From assembly GCF_009742725.1 (NCBI RefSeq), contig NZ_WPHG01000001.1, positions 248,001 through 312,000 of the forward strand: 64,000 bases of DNA, in the 5' to 3' direction. The stretch is from Nitratireductor arenosus. GTDB lineage: Bacteria > Pseudomonadota > Alphaproteobacteria > Rhizobiales > Rhizobiaceae. Positions 54,954 to 63,522 of the stretch are shown here, piece after piece (positions within the stretch are counted from its first letter, which is position 1; every line of letters begins with the position of its first letter). A program made the translations under genes and the position numbers. The notes beneath the pieces were generated by a model. The model was not told the origin of the DNA and made no database searches. It was given only the letters and a program-made list of their open reading frames with translations.

Positions 54954-55063
54954 GGCCTGCTGCCGATCTCGTGAGAAAGCGCCCTGCCGTGTCGGCCATA
55001 CCGTCCCCAAGGGCAAGGCCTATTTTCGAGCGCTCCCGCCGCACGGCGACAGCCCGTCCCGCT

Positions 55064-55534
55064 TCAAACGTCCTCGCCCGCCTCCTCCGCGAACCCGGCC
55101 TGTCCCGTCCCGGCGAGATTGTCCTCGATGCGTGCGAGCACTTTCAGGAACGCCTTCTGCTCCTTCTTGTCGAACCCCTTGAGCGCAATCTTCTCCGTCT
55201 TGCGCACCGATTTCTCGATCGACTTGATCGCATCGCGACCGGTCTCGGTCAGGAAGATATGGGCTTGCCTGGCGTCGTTGTCGGACGGACGCTTGAACAG
55301 GAAATCCTGCGCCTGGAGCCGATTGATGGTTTTGGTTATGGTGGGTGGGCGCACGCCGAGACGTCCGGCGAGCTGGCCAGGCGTCTGGCCGTCTTCATGC
55401 GCGAGCGCGAGCATGATCTGGTCCTGGCCAGCATAAAAGCCGTGATCGAGCAGACGCGCGGCGAGCGACGTGCGAACCAGCCGCGCGGTCGATTGCAGGC
55501 GGTTGATCGACGCCCCCTTTTCCGATTTGGCCAT
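55064..55534 (-). CDS. MarR family transcriptional regulator
   Basis: A 156-residue winged-helix repressor. DGQTPGQLAGRLGVRPPTITKTINRLQAQDFLFKRPSDNDARQAHIFLTETGRD contains the recognition helix and wing (DxRxxxxxLT, here DNDARQAHIFLTETG). The N-terminal dimerisation helices follow MAKSEKGASINRLQSTARLVRTSLAARLL. The start at 55534 has GGGAGGGG just upstream; the longer frame is rejected. It is divergent from the creatininase-family gene and may control it or the DMT transporter. Confidence 0.9.
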   Translation of the reverse strand: MAKSEKGASINRLQSTARLVRTSLAARLLDHGFYAGQDQIMLALAHEDGQTPGQLAGRLGVRPPTITKTINRLQAQDFLFKRPSDNDARQAHIFLTETGRDAIKSIEKSVRKTEKIALKGFDKKEQKAFLKVLARIEDNLAGTGQAGFAEEAGEDV

Positions 55535-55662
55535 CCGCCCCTCCCATGTTCGCCACAATCGATCTAGATTTCGGCGCCCGCCGCGACATGAGCCTGGGCG
55601 TCGTTCTTCCAGCGGGCGAAAAGACGGCATAAGAACCGGCCGACTAATTCGCCGACGAACTT

Positions 55663-56460
55663 ATGGCAGAGGTTGATTGCAGTTCAATGACAAAGATCAA
55701 AGCCGGCAAAGACGAGCGCGCGCACGCCGGCGAAGACATCGCCGTCCTGCCGCTCGGCGCGACCGAGCAGCACGGCCCGCATTTGCCCGCCGAAACGGAC
55801 ACCATCATCGCCGAAGCGGTCGCAACGCGTGCCGCCCGGTTGCTGCCGCGCGGCGTCGCGGCGACCTTGTTGCCGGTCGAGCCGGTCGGATATTCGATCG
55901 AACATCTCGATCTCGGCCGCACCAAAAGCCTGTCCTATCGCGAGGCGGTGGAACGCTGGATCGCGATCGGCGCGGAGCAGGCCGTGCGCGGCTGCCGGAA
56001 ATTCGTCATGCTCAACGCCCATGGTGGCAATTCGCCGCTGCTGACGATCGTCGCCACTGAGCTGCGCGTGCGTGAAAAAATGCTGGCGGTCGCCACGAGC
56101 TGGACGCGCTTCGGACATCCCGCCGGACTCGTCGGCGAGACGGAGCGGGCCTTAGGTATTCATGGCGGCTTTGTCGAGACGTCGGTGATGCTGGCGTTGC
56201 GTCCCGATCTGGTCGACATGGACAAGGCTGCGACATTCGCCTCCGCGCAGCAGGATTTCGCCGCCCGGTTCAAGCATCTGCGCGCCTACGGCCCGCATGC
56301 GTTCGGCTGGACGATGCAGGATCTGTCGCCCGTTGGCGTGGTCGGCGATGCCGCCGGAGCCAGCGCGGAGGCCGGCGAACGCCTGCTCGATCATGCTGCG
56401 CGCGGATTTGCCGAATTGCTTGAGGATGTCGCCCGTTTCGACCTGGCCGGCCTCGCCTGA
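55663..56460 (+). CDS. Creatininase family amidohydrolase
   Basis: A 265-residue enzyme of the creatininase/MftE/formylaminopyrimidine family. Metal-binding segments are visible: [25 protein letters not shown] near residue 29 (Glu, His, Asp), [11 protein letters not shown] near residue 115 and the [21 protein letters not shown] segment near residues 150-172 with a Glu. The family hydrolyses amide or formamide bonds in cyclic substrates. The start includes [15 protein letters not shown]; a second ATG at codon 9 is possible. It is divergent from marR. Confidence 0.87.
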   Translation: MAEVDCSSMTKIKAGKDERAHAGEDIAVLPLGATEQHGPHLPAETDTIIAEAVATRAARLLPRGVAATLLPVEPVGYSIEHLDLGRTKSLSYREAVERWIAIGAEQAVRGCRKFVMLNAHGGNSPLLTIVATELRVREKMLAVATSWTRFGHPAGLVGETERALGIHGGFVETSVMLALRPDLVDMDKAATFASAQQDFAARFKHLRAYGPHAFGWTMQDLSPVGVVGDAAGASAEAGERLLDHAARGFAELLEDVARFDLAGLA

Positions 56461-56499
56461 CGGCGGAAGGGACCGCAACGCGTCGTCGCTCCCGCCACG

Positions 56500-56516
56500 C
56501 TTGTCCCTTTGACAAG
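56500..56516. promoter_or_regulatory. Weak inverted repeat upstream of the COG0523 gene
   Basis: CTTGTC-CCTTT-GACAAG, 6-bp arms, about 100 bp before the ATG. It does not match the alphaproteobacterial Zur box I know (GTTATAACAT-like). Its role is unclear. Confidence 0.25.
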
Positions 56517-56618
56517 TCGCCGGCGAGATTCGGGCCTTGTTTCGCCGTTGCCGGCGTGCATTGGATCGGCCGCCATCCTATATGGAAGCCGATCCGCAAT
56601 TCCGCCCCGGGGGACTTG

Positions 56619-57668
56619 ATGTCCGATACGCAAACCCAACTTCCCGTCACCGTGCTGACCGGCTATCTCGGTTCAGGCAAGACGACGCTGCTCAACCGCA
56701 TCCTCACCGAAAACCACGGCAAGCGTTACGCCGTGATCGTCAACGAATTCGGCGAAATCGGCATCGACAACGAGCTGATCGTGGAATCCGACGAGGAAAT
56801 CTACGAGATGAACAATGGCTGTGTGTGCTGCACGGTGCGCGGCGACCTGATCCGCGTCGTCGAAGGCCTCATGCGCCGGCCCGGACGGTTCGACGCCATC
56901 GTGGTCGAGACCACCGGGCTTGCCGATCCGGTGCCGGTGGCGCAGACCTTCTTCATGGACGACGACGTGCGCGCCAAGACCCGGCTCGACGCCGTTGTGG
57001 CGCTGGTCGACGCCAAACACCTGCCGCTGCGGCTGAAGGACAGCCGTGAGGCCGAGGACCAGATCGCCTTCGCCGACGTCGTCGTCGTCAACAAGACCGA
57101 CCTGGTCGACGAGGACGAGCTGGCGGCGGTCGAGGCCACCATCCGCGCGATCAATCCTTCGGCGCGCATCCACCGCGCGACCCGCGCCGGGCTGCCGCTT
57201 GCCGAGGTGCTCGACCGCGGCGCCTTCGACCTGACGCGCGCGCTCGACAACGATCCGCATTTTCTCGATCACGACCATCCCGACCACGCATGCGGGCCGG
57301 ATTGCGACCACCACGACCACTCCCATGACGACCATGACCACCACCACCATCATGATGCATCGCCGATCCATGATGTCTCGGTGCGGTCGATCTCGCTGCG
57401 CGGCGGCACGATGGACCCGAAGAAATTCTTCCCCTGGATCGAGAAGACGACCCAGATCGACGGCCCGAACATCCTGCGACTGAAGGGCATCATCGCGCTT
57501 GCCGGCGACGACGAGCGCTACGTTGTGCAGGGCGTGCACATGATCGTGGAGGGTGACCACCAGCGTGCCTGGCGCGACGACGAAAAACGCGAAAGCCGGC
57601 TCGTCTTCATCGGCCGCGACCTCGACGCCGAACGGCTGAAGCGCACCTTCGAGGCGTGCCAGGCCTGA
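56619..57668 (+). CDS. COG0523 G3E-family metallochaperone GTPase (CobW/ZNG1-like)
   Basis: A 349-residue GTPase. P-loop GYLGSGKTT near residues 15-23, GCVCC metal motif at 67-71, Walker B/DxxG region [10 protein letters not shown], and guanine motif NKTD near residue 158. A histidine-rich linker ([23 protein letters not shown]) near residues 220-250 precedes the CobW C-terminal domain. Family members deliver zinc, cobalt or iron to client proteins. The start at 56619 is chosen because GGGGGA precedes it; an upstream ATG extension is rejected. It lies 78 bp before the WD40 gene. Confidence 0.93.
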   Translation: MSDTQTQLPVTVLTGYLGSGKTTLLNRILTENHGKRYAVIVNEFGEIGIDNELIVESDEEIYEMNNGCVCCTVRGDLIRVVEGLMRRPGRFDAIVVETTGLADPVPVAQTFFMDDDVRAKTRLDAVVALVDAKHLPLRLKDSREAEDQIAFADVVVVNKTDLVDEDELAAVEATIRAINPSARIHRATRAGLPLAEVLDRGAFDLTRALDNDPHFLDHDHPDHACGPDCDHHDHSHDDHDHHHHHDASPIHDVSVRSISLRGGTMDPKKFFPWIEKTTQIDGPNILRLKGIIALAGDDERYVVQGVHMIVEGDHQRAWRDDEKRESRLVFIGRDLDAERLKRTFEACQA

Positions 57669-57746
57669 CGCCCGATCTCGCTTTGGCGCCGTCGCCTCCA
57701 AGACCGGGGCGCCACAGACCGCACTGACCCAGGAACGCCGATACCC

Positions 57747-58721
57747 ATGTCCACTGTCGCCCCTCTCGATCTCAACGGCCATTGCCTGAGCGCCCGCTGG
57801 ATCGCCGGCATACCCCACTTCGCGCTCGCCGACGGTATCGTCCACCGGCTCGACAACGGACACAAGTCGATCGAAGCGCATGACGGGCTGTTGGCGGCGA
57901 CGCCGGCCAGCGACGGCAAAACGCTTCTGACCGCGGGCGAGGACGGACGGGTCTGCGCCCTCACGCCTGAGGGTGAGGTGCGCGAGCTGGCCTCGATCGG
58001 CCGCAAATGGGTTACCGCGCTCGCCGGTGGTCCCCAGGGCGCGGTGGCGTTTGCCTCCGGCCGCACCGCCTATGTGCGTTTTTCCGACGGGCGCCTGCGC
58101 GATTTCGCCCATCCGCGCTCGGTGGAGGGGGTCGCCTTCGCGCCGAAAGGCATGCGCATCGGCGTCGCCCGCTATAATGGCGCGACGCTGCATTTCCCCG
58201 CCGCCGACGGCACGCCGGTCGAGTTGACCTGGGACGGCGCCCATACCGGCATCACCTTTTCCCCGGACGGCAATTTTCTCGTCACCACCATGCAGGAAAA
58301 CGCCCTGCATGGCTGGAAGCTCGCCGACGGCAAACACATGCGCATGAGCGGCTATCCTGCCAAGGTGAAATCCTGGTCCTGGGCGGCGAAGGGGCGCTGG
58401 CTGGCCACCTCCGGCGCGCCGGCCGCGATCGTGTGGCCGTTTTCCGGCAAGGACGGGCCGATGGGCAAGGCGCCGGTCGAACTCGGCACGCGCGCCGACA
58501 CCATGGTCACGGCGGTCGCCTGCCATCCGACCGACGAATTCGTCGCCATCGGCTTCGGCGACGGCATGGTACTGGCAGCCCGCATCGCCGACCAGAAGGA
58601 GGTGCTGCTGCGACGGCCGGGCAAGGGCGCGGTCACCGCGCTGGACTGGGACGGCGAAGGCCGCCGCGTTGCCTTCGGCTCCGAGGCCGGCGATTGCGGC
58701 GTGATCGACGTCGCCGGTTAG
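57747..58721 (+). CDS. WD40-repeat protein linked to the COG0523 gene
   Basis: A 324-residue beta-propeller, cytoplasmic (no signal peptide). Repeats with degenerate GH...WD ends are visible: SIEAHDGLLAATPASDGKTLLTAGEDGRVCAL, HPRSVEGVAFAPKGMRIGVARYNGATLHFP, AHTGITFSPDGNFLVTTMQENALHGW, YPAKVKSWSWAAKGRWLATSGAPAAIVWPF, VACHPTDEFVAIGFGDGMVLAARI and TALDWDGEGRRVAFGSEAGDCGVIDV. The gene follows the COG0523 GTPase, a pairing also seen in other alphaproteobacteria and probably linked with metal handling. Its partner or client is unknown. Confidence 0.87.
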   Translation: MSTVAPLDLNGHCLSARWIAGIPHFALADGIVHRLDNGHKSIEAHDGLLAATPASDGKTLLTAGEDGRVCALTPEGEVRELASIGRKWVTALAGGPQGAVAFASGRTAYVRFSDGRLRDFAHPRSVEGVAFAPKGMRIGVARYNGATLHFPAADGTPVELTWDGAHTGITFSPDGNFLVTTMQENALHGWKLADGKHMRMSGYPAKVKSWSWAAKGRWLATSGAPAAIVWPFSGKDGPMGKAPVELGTRADTMVTAVACHPTDEFVAIGFGDGMVLAARIADQKEVLLRRPGKGAVTALDWDGEGRRVAFGSEAGDCGVIDVAG

Positions 58722-58737
58722 GCCGGCCGAAGCCGGC
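58722..58737. terminator. Hairpin between convergent WD40 and isomerase genes
   Basis: GCCGGC-CGAA-GCCGGC, a 6-bp stem in the 26-bp gap between convergent genes. It has no T-run, so it may be a weak terminator. Confidence 0.35.
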
Positions 58738-58747
58738 GCGTACCAGC

Positions 58748-59536
58748 TCAACCCTTCTTTTCGAGATAGTCCCGCGCCCAGCCGAGCCCGTCCTCGGTCC
58801 GTCCGGCCGGCCGGTATTCGCACCCGACAAAACCCGGATAACCGCGCGCGTCGACCGCCGCCAGGACGGCGCGATAGTCGACCTCGCCACAGTCGGGCTC
58901 GTGCCGGCCCGGATTGCCGGCGATCTGGATATGGGCGATCCGCGCACGGTGACGCTCGAACGTCGCCACGATCTCGCCCCCGGTCCGGCTTTGATGGTAG
59001 ATGTCGTATTGCAGGGAAAGATTGTCCGAACCGACCCGGTCGAGGATCGCGGCCGCCTCGGCCATGGTCTCCAGAAAATAGCCCGGCATGTCGAACCGGT
59101 TGAGCGGTTCGATCACGATCCGCACGCCGCGCCTGGCCGCCTCGGCGGCGGCATGGGCGAGATTGTCGGTGAAATTCTCCTCCAGTTCGCGGCGATCAAT
59201 CTCCTTAGGCGCCACGCCGGCCATGCAGTGGATCAGCGGCGCGCCGAGCACGGCGGCGTAGTCGAGCGCCAGGGCGAGAGCCTCGTGAAACCGCGCGCGC
59301 TGGCGCGGGTCGACTGCGAGCCCGCGCTCGCCCGCCGCCCAGTCGCCCGGCGGCATGTTGAACAGCGCCAGGTCGAGCCGGTTTTCTTCGAGCGCGGCGG
59401 CGATCTCCCGCGCGTCATGGTCGTAGGGAAACAGGAACTCGACCGCCGTGAAGCCAGCATGCGCGGCACGCTCGAACCGGTCCAGAAACGGCGCCTCGGT
59501 GAACAGCATCGTCAAATTCGCAGCAAGTCTGGGCAT
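58748..59536 (-). CDS. hyi: Hydroxypyruvate isomerase family protein
   Basis: A 262-residue TIM-barrel isomerase. MPRLAANLTMLFTEAPFLDRFERAAHAGFTAVEFLFPYDHD at the start, IVIEPLNRFDMPGYFLE (metal-binding Glu) near residue 147, DIYHQSR near residue 183 and the conserved EPDCGEVDY and CEYRPAGRTEDGL near the end are hallmarks of Hyi/OtnI. It interconverts hydroxypyruvate and tartronate semialdehyde, or isomerises 2-oxo-tetronate. It belongs with the glyoxylate end of purine breakdown. The start at 59536 is the ATG of the family; a longer frame is rejected. Confidence 0.9.
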   Translation of the reverse strand: MPRLAANLTMLFTEAPFLDRFERAAHAGFTAVEFLFPYDHDAREIAAALEENRLDLALFNMPPGDWAAGERGLAVDPRQRARFHEALALALDYAAVLGAPLIHCMAGVAPKEIDRRELEENFTDNLAHAAAEAARRGVRIVIEPLNRFDMPGYFLETMAEAAAILDRVGSDNLSLQYDIYHQSRTGGEIVATFERHRARIAHIQIAGNPGRHEPDCGEVDYRAVLAAVDARGYPGFVGCEYRPAGRTEDGLGWARDYLEKKG

Positions 59537-59642
59537 CGCTCCTTCGACCCACGATATGAATGGTTCCTCCGCGCGTGGCAGCATGCCTGCCCCACGCCGC
59601 AAACGGTCGGCGCCCGCGGTTCGACATCCCGGAGGGCCCGCG

Positions 59643-60947
59643 TCAGTCTCCGAGCTTGGCGGCGCGGCCGGCGATATAGACTTCGCGCACGGCGCGGTCG
59701 TCGCCGAGCGTCTGCAGGAGAAACAGTTCCTCCGACAGCGTGTCGATCGTTTCCATGCGGGTACGCATCGTCGGCGTCGCCCAGGCGTCAAGCACGACGA
59801 TGTCGGCGTCGGTGCCCGCGTCGAGCGTGCCGGCCCGCTCGGCGATAGACAACGCCTCGGCATTGCCGCGCGTCATCTGCCAGAAGGAGGCCAGCGGATT
59901 GAGTTTCTCGCCCTGAAGCGCAATCACCTTGTAGCCCTCGTCCAGCGTCCTGAGCATGGAATAGTTGGTGCCGCCGCCGACATCGGTCGCCACCGCCACG
60001 TGCAGCGGCCGTTCGCGCTTGCGGTAGCGCTGATAGTCGAACAGGCCCGAGCCGAGGAAAAGATTCGAGGTCGGGCAGAAAACCGCCACCGAACCGGTTT
60101 CCGACATCGCGTCGGCCTCGCGATCGCTCAGATGGATGCAATGGCCGAACAGGCTCTTGCGCCCCAACAGCCCGTAGCGGGCATAGACGTCGGTATAGTC
60201 CTTCGCCTGCGGGTAGAGCTGTTCGGCCCAGCGGATCTCGGCGTGATTTTCGGAAAGATGCGACTGAACGTGACAGTCGGGATGTTCGGCGGCGAGCGCC
60301 TGGGCCATCTCCATCTGCTCCGGCGACGAGGTGATGGCGAAGCGTGGCGTGATCGCGTAGAGTTGCCGGCCCTTGCCGTGCCACTGCGCAATCAGCGCCT
60401 TGGAGTCCTCATAACCCGATTGCGGCGTGTCGATCAGGCCCGCGGGCGCGTTACGATCCATCATCACTTTGCCGGCGATGTTGAGCATATCGCGGGAATG
60501 GCTTTCCTCGAAAAACGCCTCGGCCGAAGCCATGTGCACCGAACAATAGGCCGCCACCGTCGTCGTGCCGTGGCGGATCATTTCGTCGAGGAACAGCCGC
60601 GCGATCCGGCGCGCGTGCTGGGCATCGGAGAATTTCGTCTCCTCGGGAAAGGTATAATCGTTCAGCCAGTCGAGCAGTTCGGCGCCGTAGGAGGCGATGA
60701 TCTGCATTTGGGGAAAATGCGCATGGGCATCGATGAAGCCGGGCAGCACCAGATGCGGCCGATGGTCGGTGACCGGCGCGTCGCCGGCCACCGCCGACAC
60801 GGTCGAAAAATCGCCGGCAGCGACAATCTTGCCGCGCTTGATGAAGACGGCGCCGTCTTCCTCGTACCGGCAGGCGGCGAGATCGTCCCCAGCGACCGGT
60901 TCGCGCAGGAAGGAGAGCACCCGCCCTCTGATCAAGATTTCACTCAT
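59643..60947 (-). CDS. guaD: Guanine deaminase
   Basis: A 434-residue amidohydrolase. Metal-binding HAHFPQ near residue 71, QSHLSEN near residue 208, GHCIHLS near residue 240 and ATDVGGGTNYSML with the metal-ligand Asp near residue 327 agree with the GuaD family, and the N-terminus EILIRGRVLSFLREP fits. It converts guanine to xanthine. The start at 60947 overlaps the puuD stop (ATGA), so both are co-transcribed; the longer frame is rejected. Confidence 0.93.
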   Translation of the reverse strand: MSEILIRGRVLSFLREPVAGDDLAACRYEEDGAVFIKRGKIVAAGDFSTVSAVAGDAPVTDHRPHLVLPGFIDAHAHFPQMQIIASYGAELLDWLNDYTFPEETKFSDAQHARRIARLFLDEMIRHGTTTVAAYCSVHMASAEAFFEESHSRDMLNIAGKVMMDRNAPAGLIDTPQSGYEDSKALIAQWHGKGRQLYAITPRFAITSSPEQMEMAQALAAEHPDCHVQSHLSENHAEIRWAEQLYPQAKDYTDVYARYGLLGRKSLFGHCIHLSDREADAMSETGSVAVFCPTSNLFLGSGLFDYQRYRKRERPLHVAVATDVGGGTNYSMLRTLDEGYKVIALQGEKLNPLASFWQMTRGNAEALSIAERAGTLDAGTDADIVVLDAWATPTMRTRMETIDTLSEELFLLQTLGDDRAVREVYIAGRAAKLGD

Positions 60948-62170
60948 TGCCCGGATCCGCGCGCCTCTTCGAACCACGAAACGATCAGCGCCCGCTCCTC
61001 GTCGGTCATATAGGTGACGTTACCAGGCGGCATGGCGTGGCTGCGCCCGGCCTGCAGATAGATCTCGCGCGCCCTGTCCGCGATCGTGGCGTCGGTGTCG
61101 AGCCGGACATTCTTCGGCGTGATGTAGACGCCTTCATAGACCGGCTCCGCTGTATGGCACATCGAGCAGCGCCCGAGCACCGTATCGCGCACGGCGGGAA
61201 AATGGGCCGAGGTAATGAAGGGTTCGGCAGCAGCGGCGGCCTTGTCCTCGCCGGTCAGAACTTTCGGAACGGTCGACAGCCACATGATGATGATGAACAG
61301 GATCGTCGCCAGCGCCCAGGTCCAGGTCGGATTGCCCTTTCTGGCATGCACAGTGTTGAAATAATGCCGGATCAGGACGCCGACCAGGAAAATCAGCGAT
61401 GCGATGATCCAGTTGAATTCGGTCGCAAACGCCAGCGGATAGTGATTCGACAGCATCAAGAACAGGACCGGCAGGGTCAGGTAGTTGTTGTGCAGCGAAC
61501 GCGTCTTGGCGATCTTGCCGTATTTCGGGTTCGGCTTGCGTCCGGCGATCAGGTCGGCGACTACGATCTTCTGGTTGGGAATGATGATCATGAACACGTT
61601 GGCCGACATGATCGTGGCGGTGAAGGCGCCCAGATGCAAAAAAGCCGCGCGGCCGGTGAAAAGCTGCGTGTAGCCCCAGCTCATCGCTACCAGAATAACG
61701 AACAGAACCAGCATCAAGGTGGTGTCGTTATTGGCCAGCGGCGACTTGCAGAGCTGGTCGTAGAGGACCCAGCCCACCGTCAGCGAGGCGAGCGAGATCA
61801 GGATCGCGGTGCCCGCCGACACGTCGAGCACGTTGCGGTCGACCAGGTAAAGGTCGGCGCCGGCGTAGTAGACGATGGCGAGCATGGCAAAACCGGTGAG
61901 CCAGGTGGCGTAGGCCTCCCATTTGAACCAGGTCAGGTGCTCCGGCATCTCCGCCGGCGCGACCAGATATTTCTGGACATGGTAGAAGCCGCCGCCATGG
62001 ACCTGCCATTCCTCGCCGAACGCGCCTTCCGGCAGGTTCGGGCGCTGCCGCAGGCCGAGATCGAGCGCGACGAAATAGAATGACGAGCCGATCCAGGCGA
62101 TGCCCGTGACCACATGCAGCCATCGCATCGCGAAGCTCAGCCAATCCCAGAAAATCGCAAGATCGTACAT
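60944..62170 (-). CDS. puuD: Urate hydroxylase PuuD with C-terminal cytochrome c domain
   Basis: A 408-residue membrane protein. The N-terminal urate oxidase-like domain has about eight hydrophobic segments with conserved histidines (MRWLHVVTGIAWIGSSFYFV, HGGGFYHVQKY, TRSLHNNYLTLPVLFLMLSNH). The C-terminal cytochrome c domain contains CSMCH and the distal MPPGNV methionine near residue 388. It oxidises urate and passes electrons to the respiratory chain. The start at 62170 (MYDLAIFWDW) is the family start. It is divergent from the LysR gene. Confidence 0.94.
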   Translation of the reverse strand: MYDLAIFWDWLSFAMRWLHVVTGIAWIGSSFYFVALDLGLRQRPNLPEGAFGEEWQVHGGGFYHVQKYLVAPAEMPEHLTWFKWEAYATWLTGFAMLAIVYYAGADLYLVDRNVLDVSAGTAILISLASLTVGWVLYDQLCKSPLANNDTTLMLVLFVILVAMSWGYTQLFTGRAAFLHLGAFTATIMSANVFMIIIPNQKIVVADLIAGRKPNPKYGKIAKTRSLHNNYLTLPVLFLMLSNHYPLAFATEFNWIIASLIFLVGVLIRHYFNTVHARKGNPTWTWALATILFIIIMWLSTVPKVLTGEDKAAAAAEPFITSAHFPAVRDTVLGRCSMCHTAEPVYEGVYITPKNVRLDTDATIADRAREIYLQAGRSHAMPPGNVTYMTDEERALIVSWFEEARGSGQ

Positions 62171-62308
62171 CGACACACGCCCTCCTCGTCGGCGTGACTT
62201 TACGGCCTCGGCCACAAACGAAAAGAGGCACAGTCACCGAGCACTTTCAAAAAAATCTGGAAAATAATAGTCTCCGCCGTGTCATCCAGATCATGCCGGG
62301 GGCATTTC

Positions 62309-63223
62309 ATGGCCTATCTCGACAATGTCGCCGTTTTCGTTCGCGTGGTGGAGCTCGGCAACCTCTCCGCGGCGGGACGCGACATGCGCATTTCGCCGGC
62401 CGTCGCCTCCAACCGCATCAAGGAGCTTGAAAAACATCTCGGCGTGCGTCTGTTCAACCGCACCACGCGCCAGCTGACCCCGACCGAGCAGGGCCGGGTC
62501 TTTTATGACGGTGCCAAGAAAGTACTCGACGCGGTCGCCGACGCCGAGGCGGCCGTCAGCGCCCTGTCGGGCCAGCCGCGCGGCACCATCCGTGTCACAG
62601 CGCCGCTCGGCCTCGGCCGGCGCCTGCTCGCCTCCGGTATTCCCGAATTCCGTGACCGCTACCCCGACATCGAGGTGCGGCTCAGGCTGTCCGACCACGA
62701 TGTCGACATGATGCGCGAGGGCATCGACGTCGCCTTCCGCCTTGGCGTCCTCGAAGATTCCAGCCTGCGCATGCGCGGCGTGCTCGAATGCGAGCGGGTA
62801 TTGGTCGCGGCGCCGTCCTATCTGGACAAGCGCGGCGAGCCGAAAAGCCCGGACGATCTTCTGGCGCATGATTGTCTGATGCTGCGCTATCCGGGCGCGC
62901 GCGAACATTTCTGGACGGTGCGCACGTCCGACGGCCCGCGTAAGCTGGACGTGCGCGGCCCCTACGATTCCGACGACGGCGACGTGCTGACCGGCTGGGC
63001 GCTCGCCGGCCATGGCATCGTCATGAAACCGCGCTTCGAGGTTGAGCCGTTTCTGCGCGAGCATCGGCTGAAAACTATCATGACCGACACGCCGCCGATC
63101 CCGGTTCAACTCGCCGCCGTCTATCCGCACAAGAAATATCAGGATCCCAAGGTCCGCCTGCTGCTCGACTTCATGGCCGAACGCTGCCAGCGTATGATCC
63201 GCGACATTCTCGACGGTCACTGA
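62309..63223 (+). CDS. LysR family transcriptional regulator
   Basis: A 304-residue regulator. The helix-turn-helix AAGRDMRISPAVASNRIKELEKHLGVRLFNRTTRQLTPTEQG lies near residues 19-60, and the effector-binding domain begins at GTIRVTAPLGLGRRLLA. It is of the CrgA/DmlR-like group. It is divergent from puuD with 138 bp between them, so it may regulate the urate/guanine genes. The start at 62309 is the ATG giving MAYLDNVAVF; GGGGG lies 6 bp upstream. Confidence 0.91.
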   Translation: MAYLDNVAVFVRVVELGNLSAAGRDMRISPAVASNRIKELEKHLGVRLFNRTTRQLTPTEQGRVFYDGAKKVLDAVADAEAAVSALSGQPRGTIRVTAPLGLGRRLLASGIPEFRDRYPDIEVRLRLSDHDVDMMREGIDVAFRLGVLEDSSLRMRGVLECERVLVAAPSYLDKRGEPKSPDDLLAHDCLMLRYPGAREHFWTVRTSDGPRKLDVRGPYDSDDGDVLTGWALAGHGIVMKPRFEVEPFLREHRLKTIMTDTPPIPVQLAAVYPHKKYQDPKVRLLLDFMAERCQRMIRDILDGH

Positions 63224-63252
63224 CCGCCGGTTGGCTTCAGGGGAGGTAGCTC

Positions 63253-63522
63253 ATCGCCCGCATCATCGCGAAAGCGGCGCTTTTCGGCCTGCTCGGGCTC
63301 GTCGTCCTGCCCGTCTTCGTTTTTGTCGGCGTGCTCGCGCTTGGCTATGCGCTCGATCCTTCCTGCGGCACGCCGGGCGCATCGGGGGGCTGTGAAATGG
63401 GCGCCGCCGCCTCGGCCATCGCCTCGGCGATCCCCGGCTTTATGCTGTTCTTCCTGGTTTCGCTGCTGATCAGCGTGAGGCGGAGGAAGAAGGCTGAAAC
63501 GCCGCCACAAGAGCCGTCATGA
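63253..63522 (+). CDS. Small two-helix membrane protein, apparent ATC start
   Basis: About 89 residues. Two hydrophobic segments, AALFGLLGLVVLPVFVFVGVLALGYAL and SAIASAIPGFMLFFLVSLLISV, flank a loop with cysteines in SCGTPGASGGCEMG, and a basic RRRKK follows. The strong ribosome-binding site AGGGGAGGT is followed 5 bp later by ATC, with no ATG, GTG or TTG in frame before codon 27. It is therefore either translated from ATC, a sequence error, or a decayed gene. It lies 29 bp after lysR; its last 53 bp overlap xdhC on the other strand. Confidence 0.55.
   Translation: MARIIAKAALFGLLGLVVLPVFVFVGVLALGYALDPSCGTPGASGGCEMGAAASAIASAIPGFMLFFLVSLLISVRRRKKAETPPQEPS

Noticed and set aside
56461-56618. 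Zur box upstream of the COG0523 gene
   Set aside because: No GTTATAACAT-like sequence is present, so zinc regulation by the usual box is not supported by sequence.
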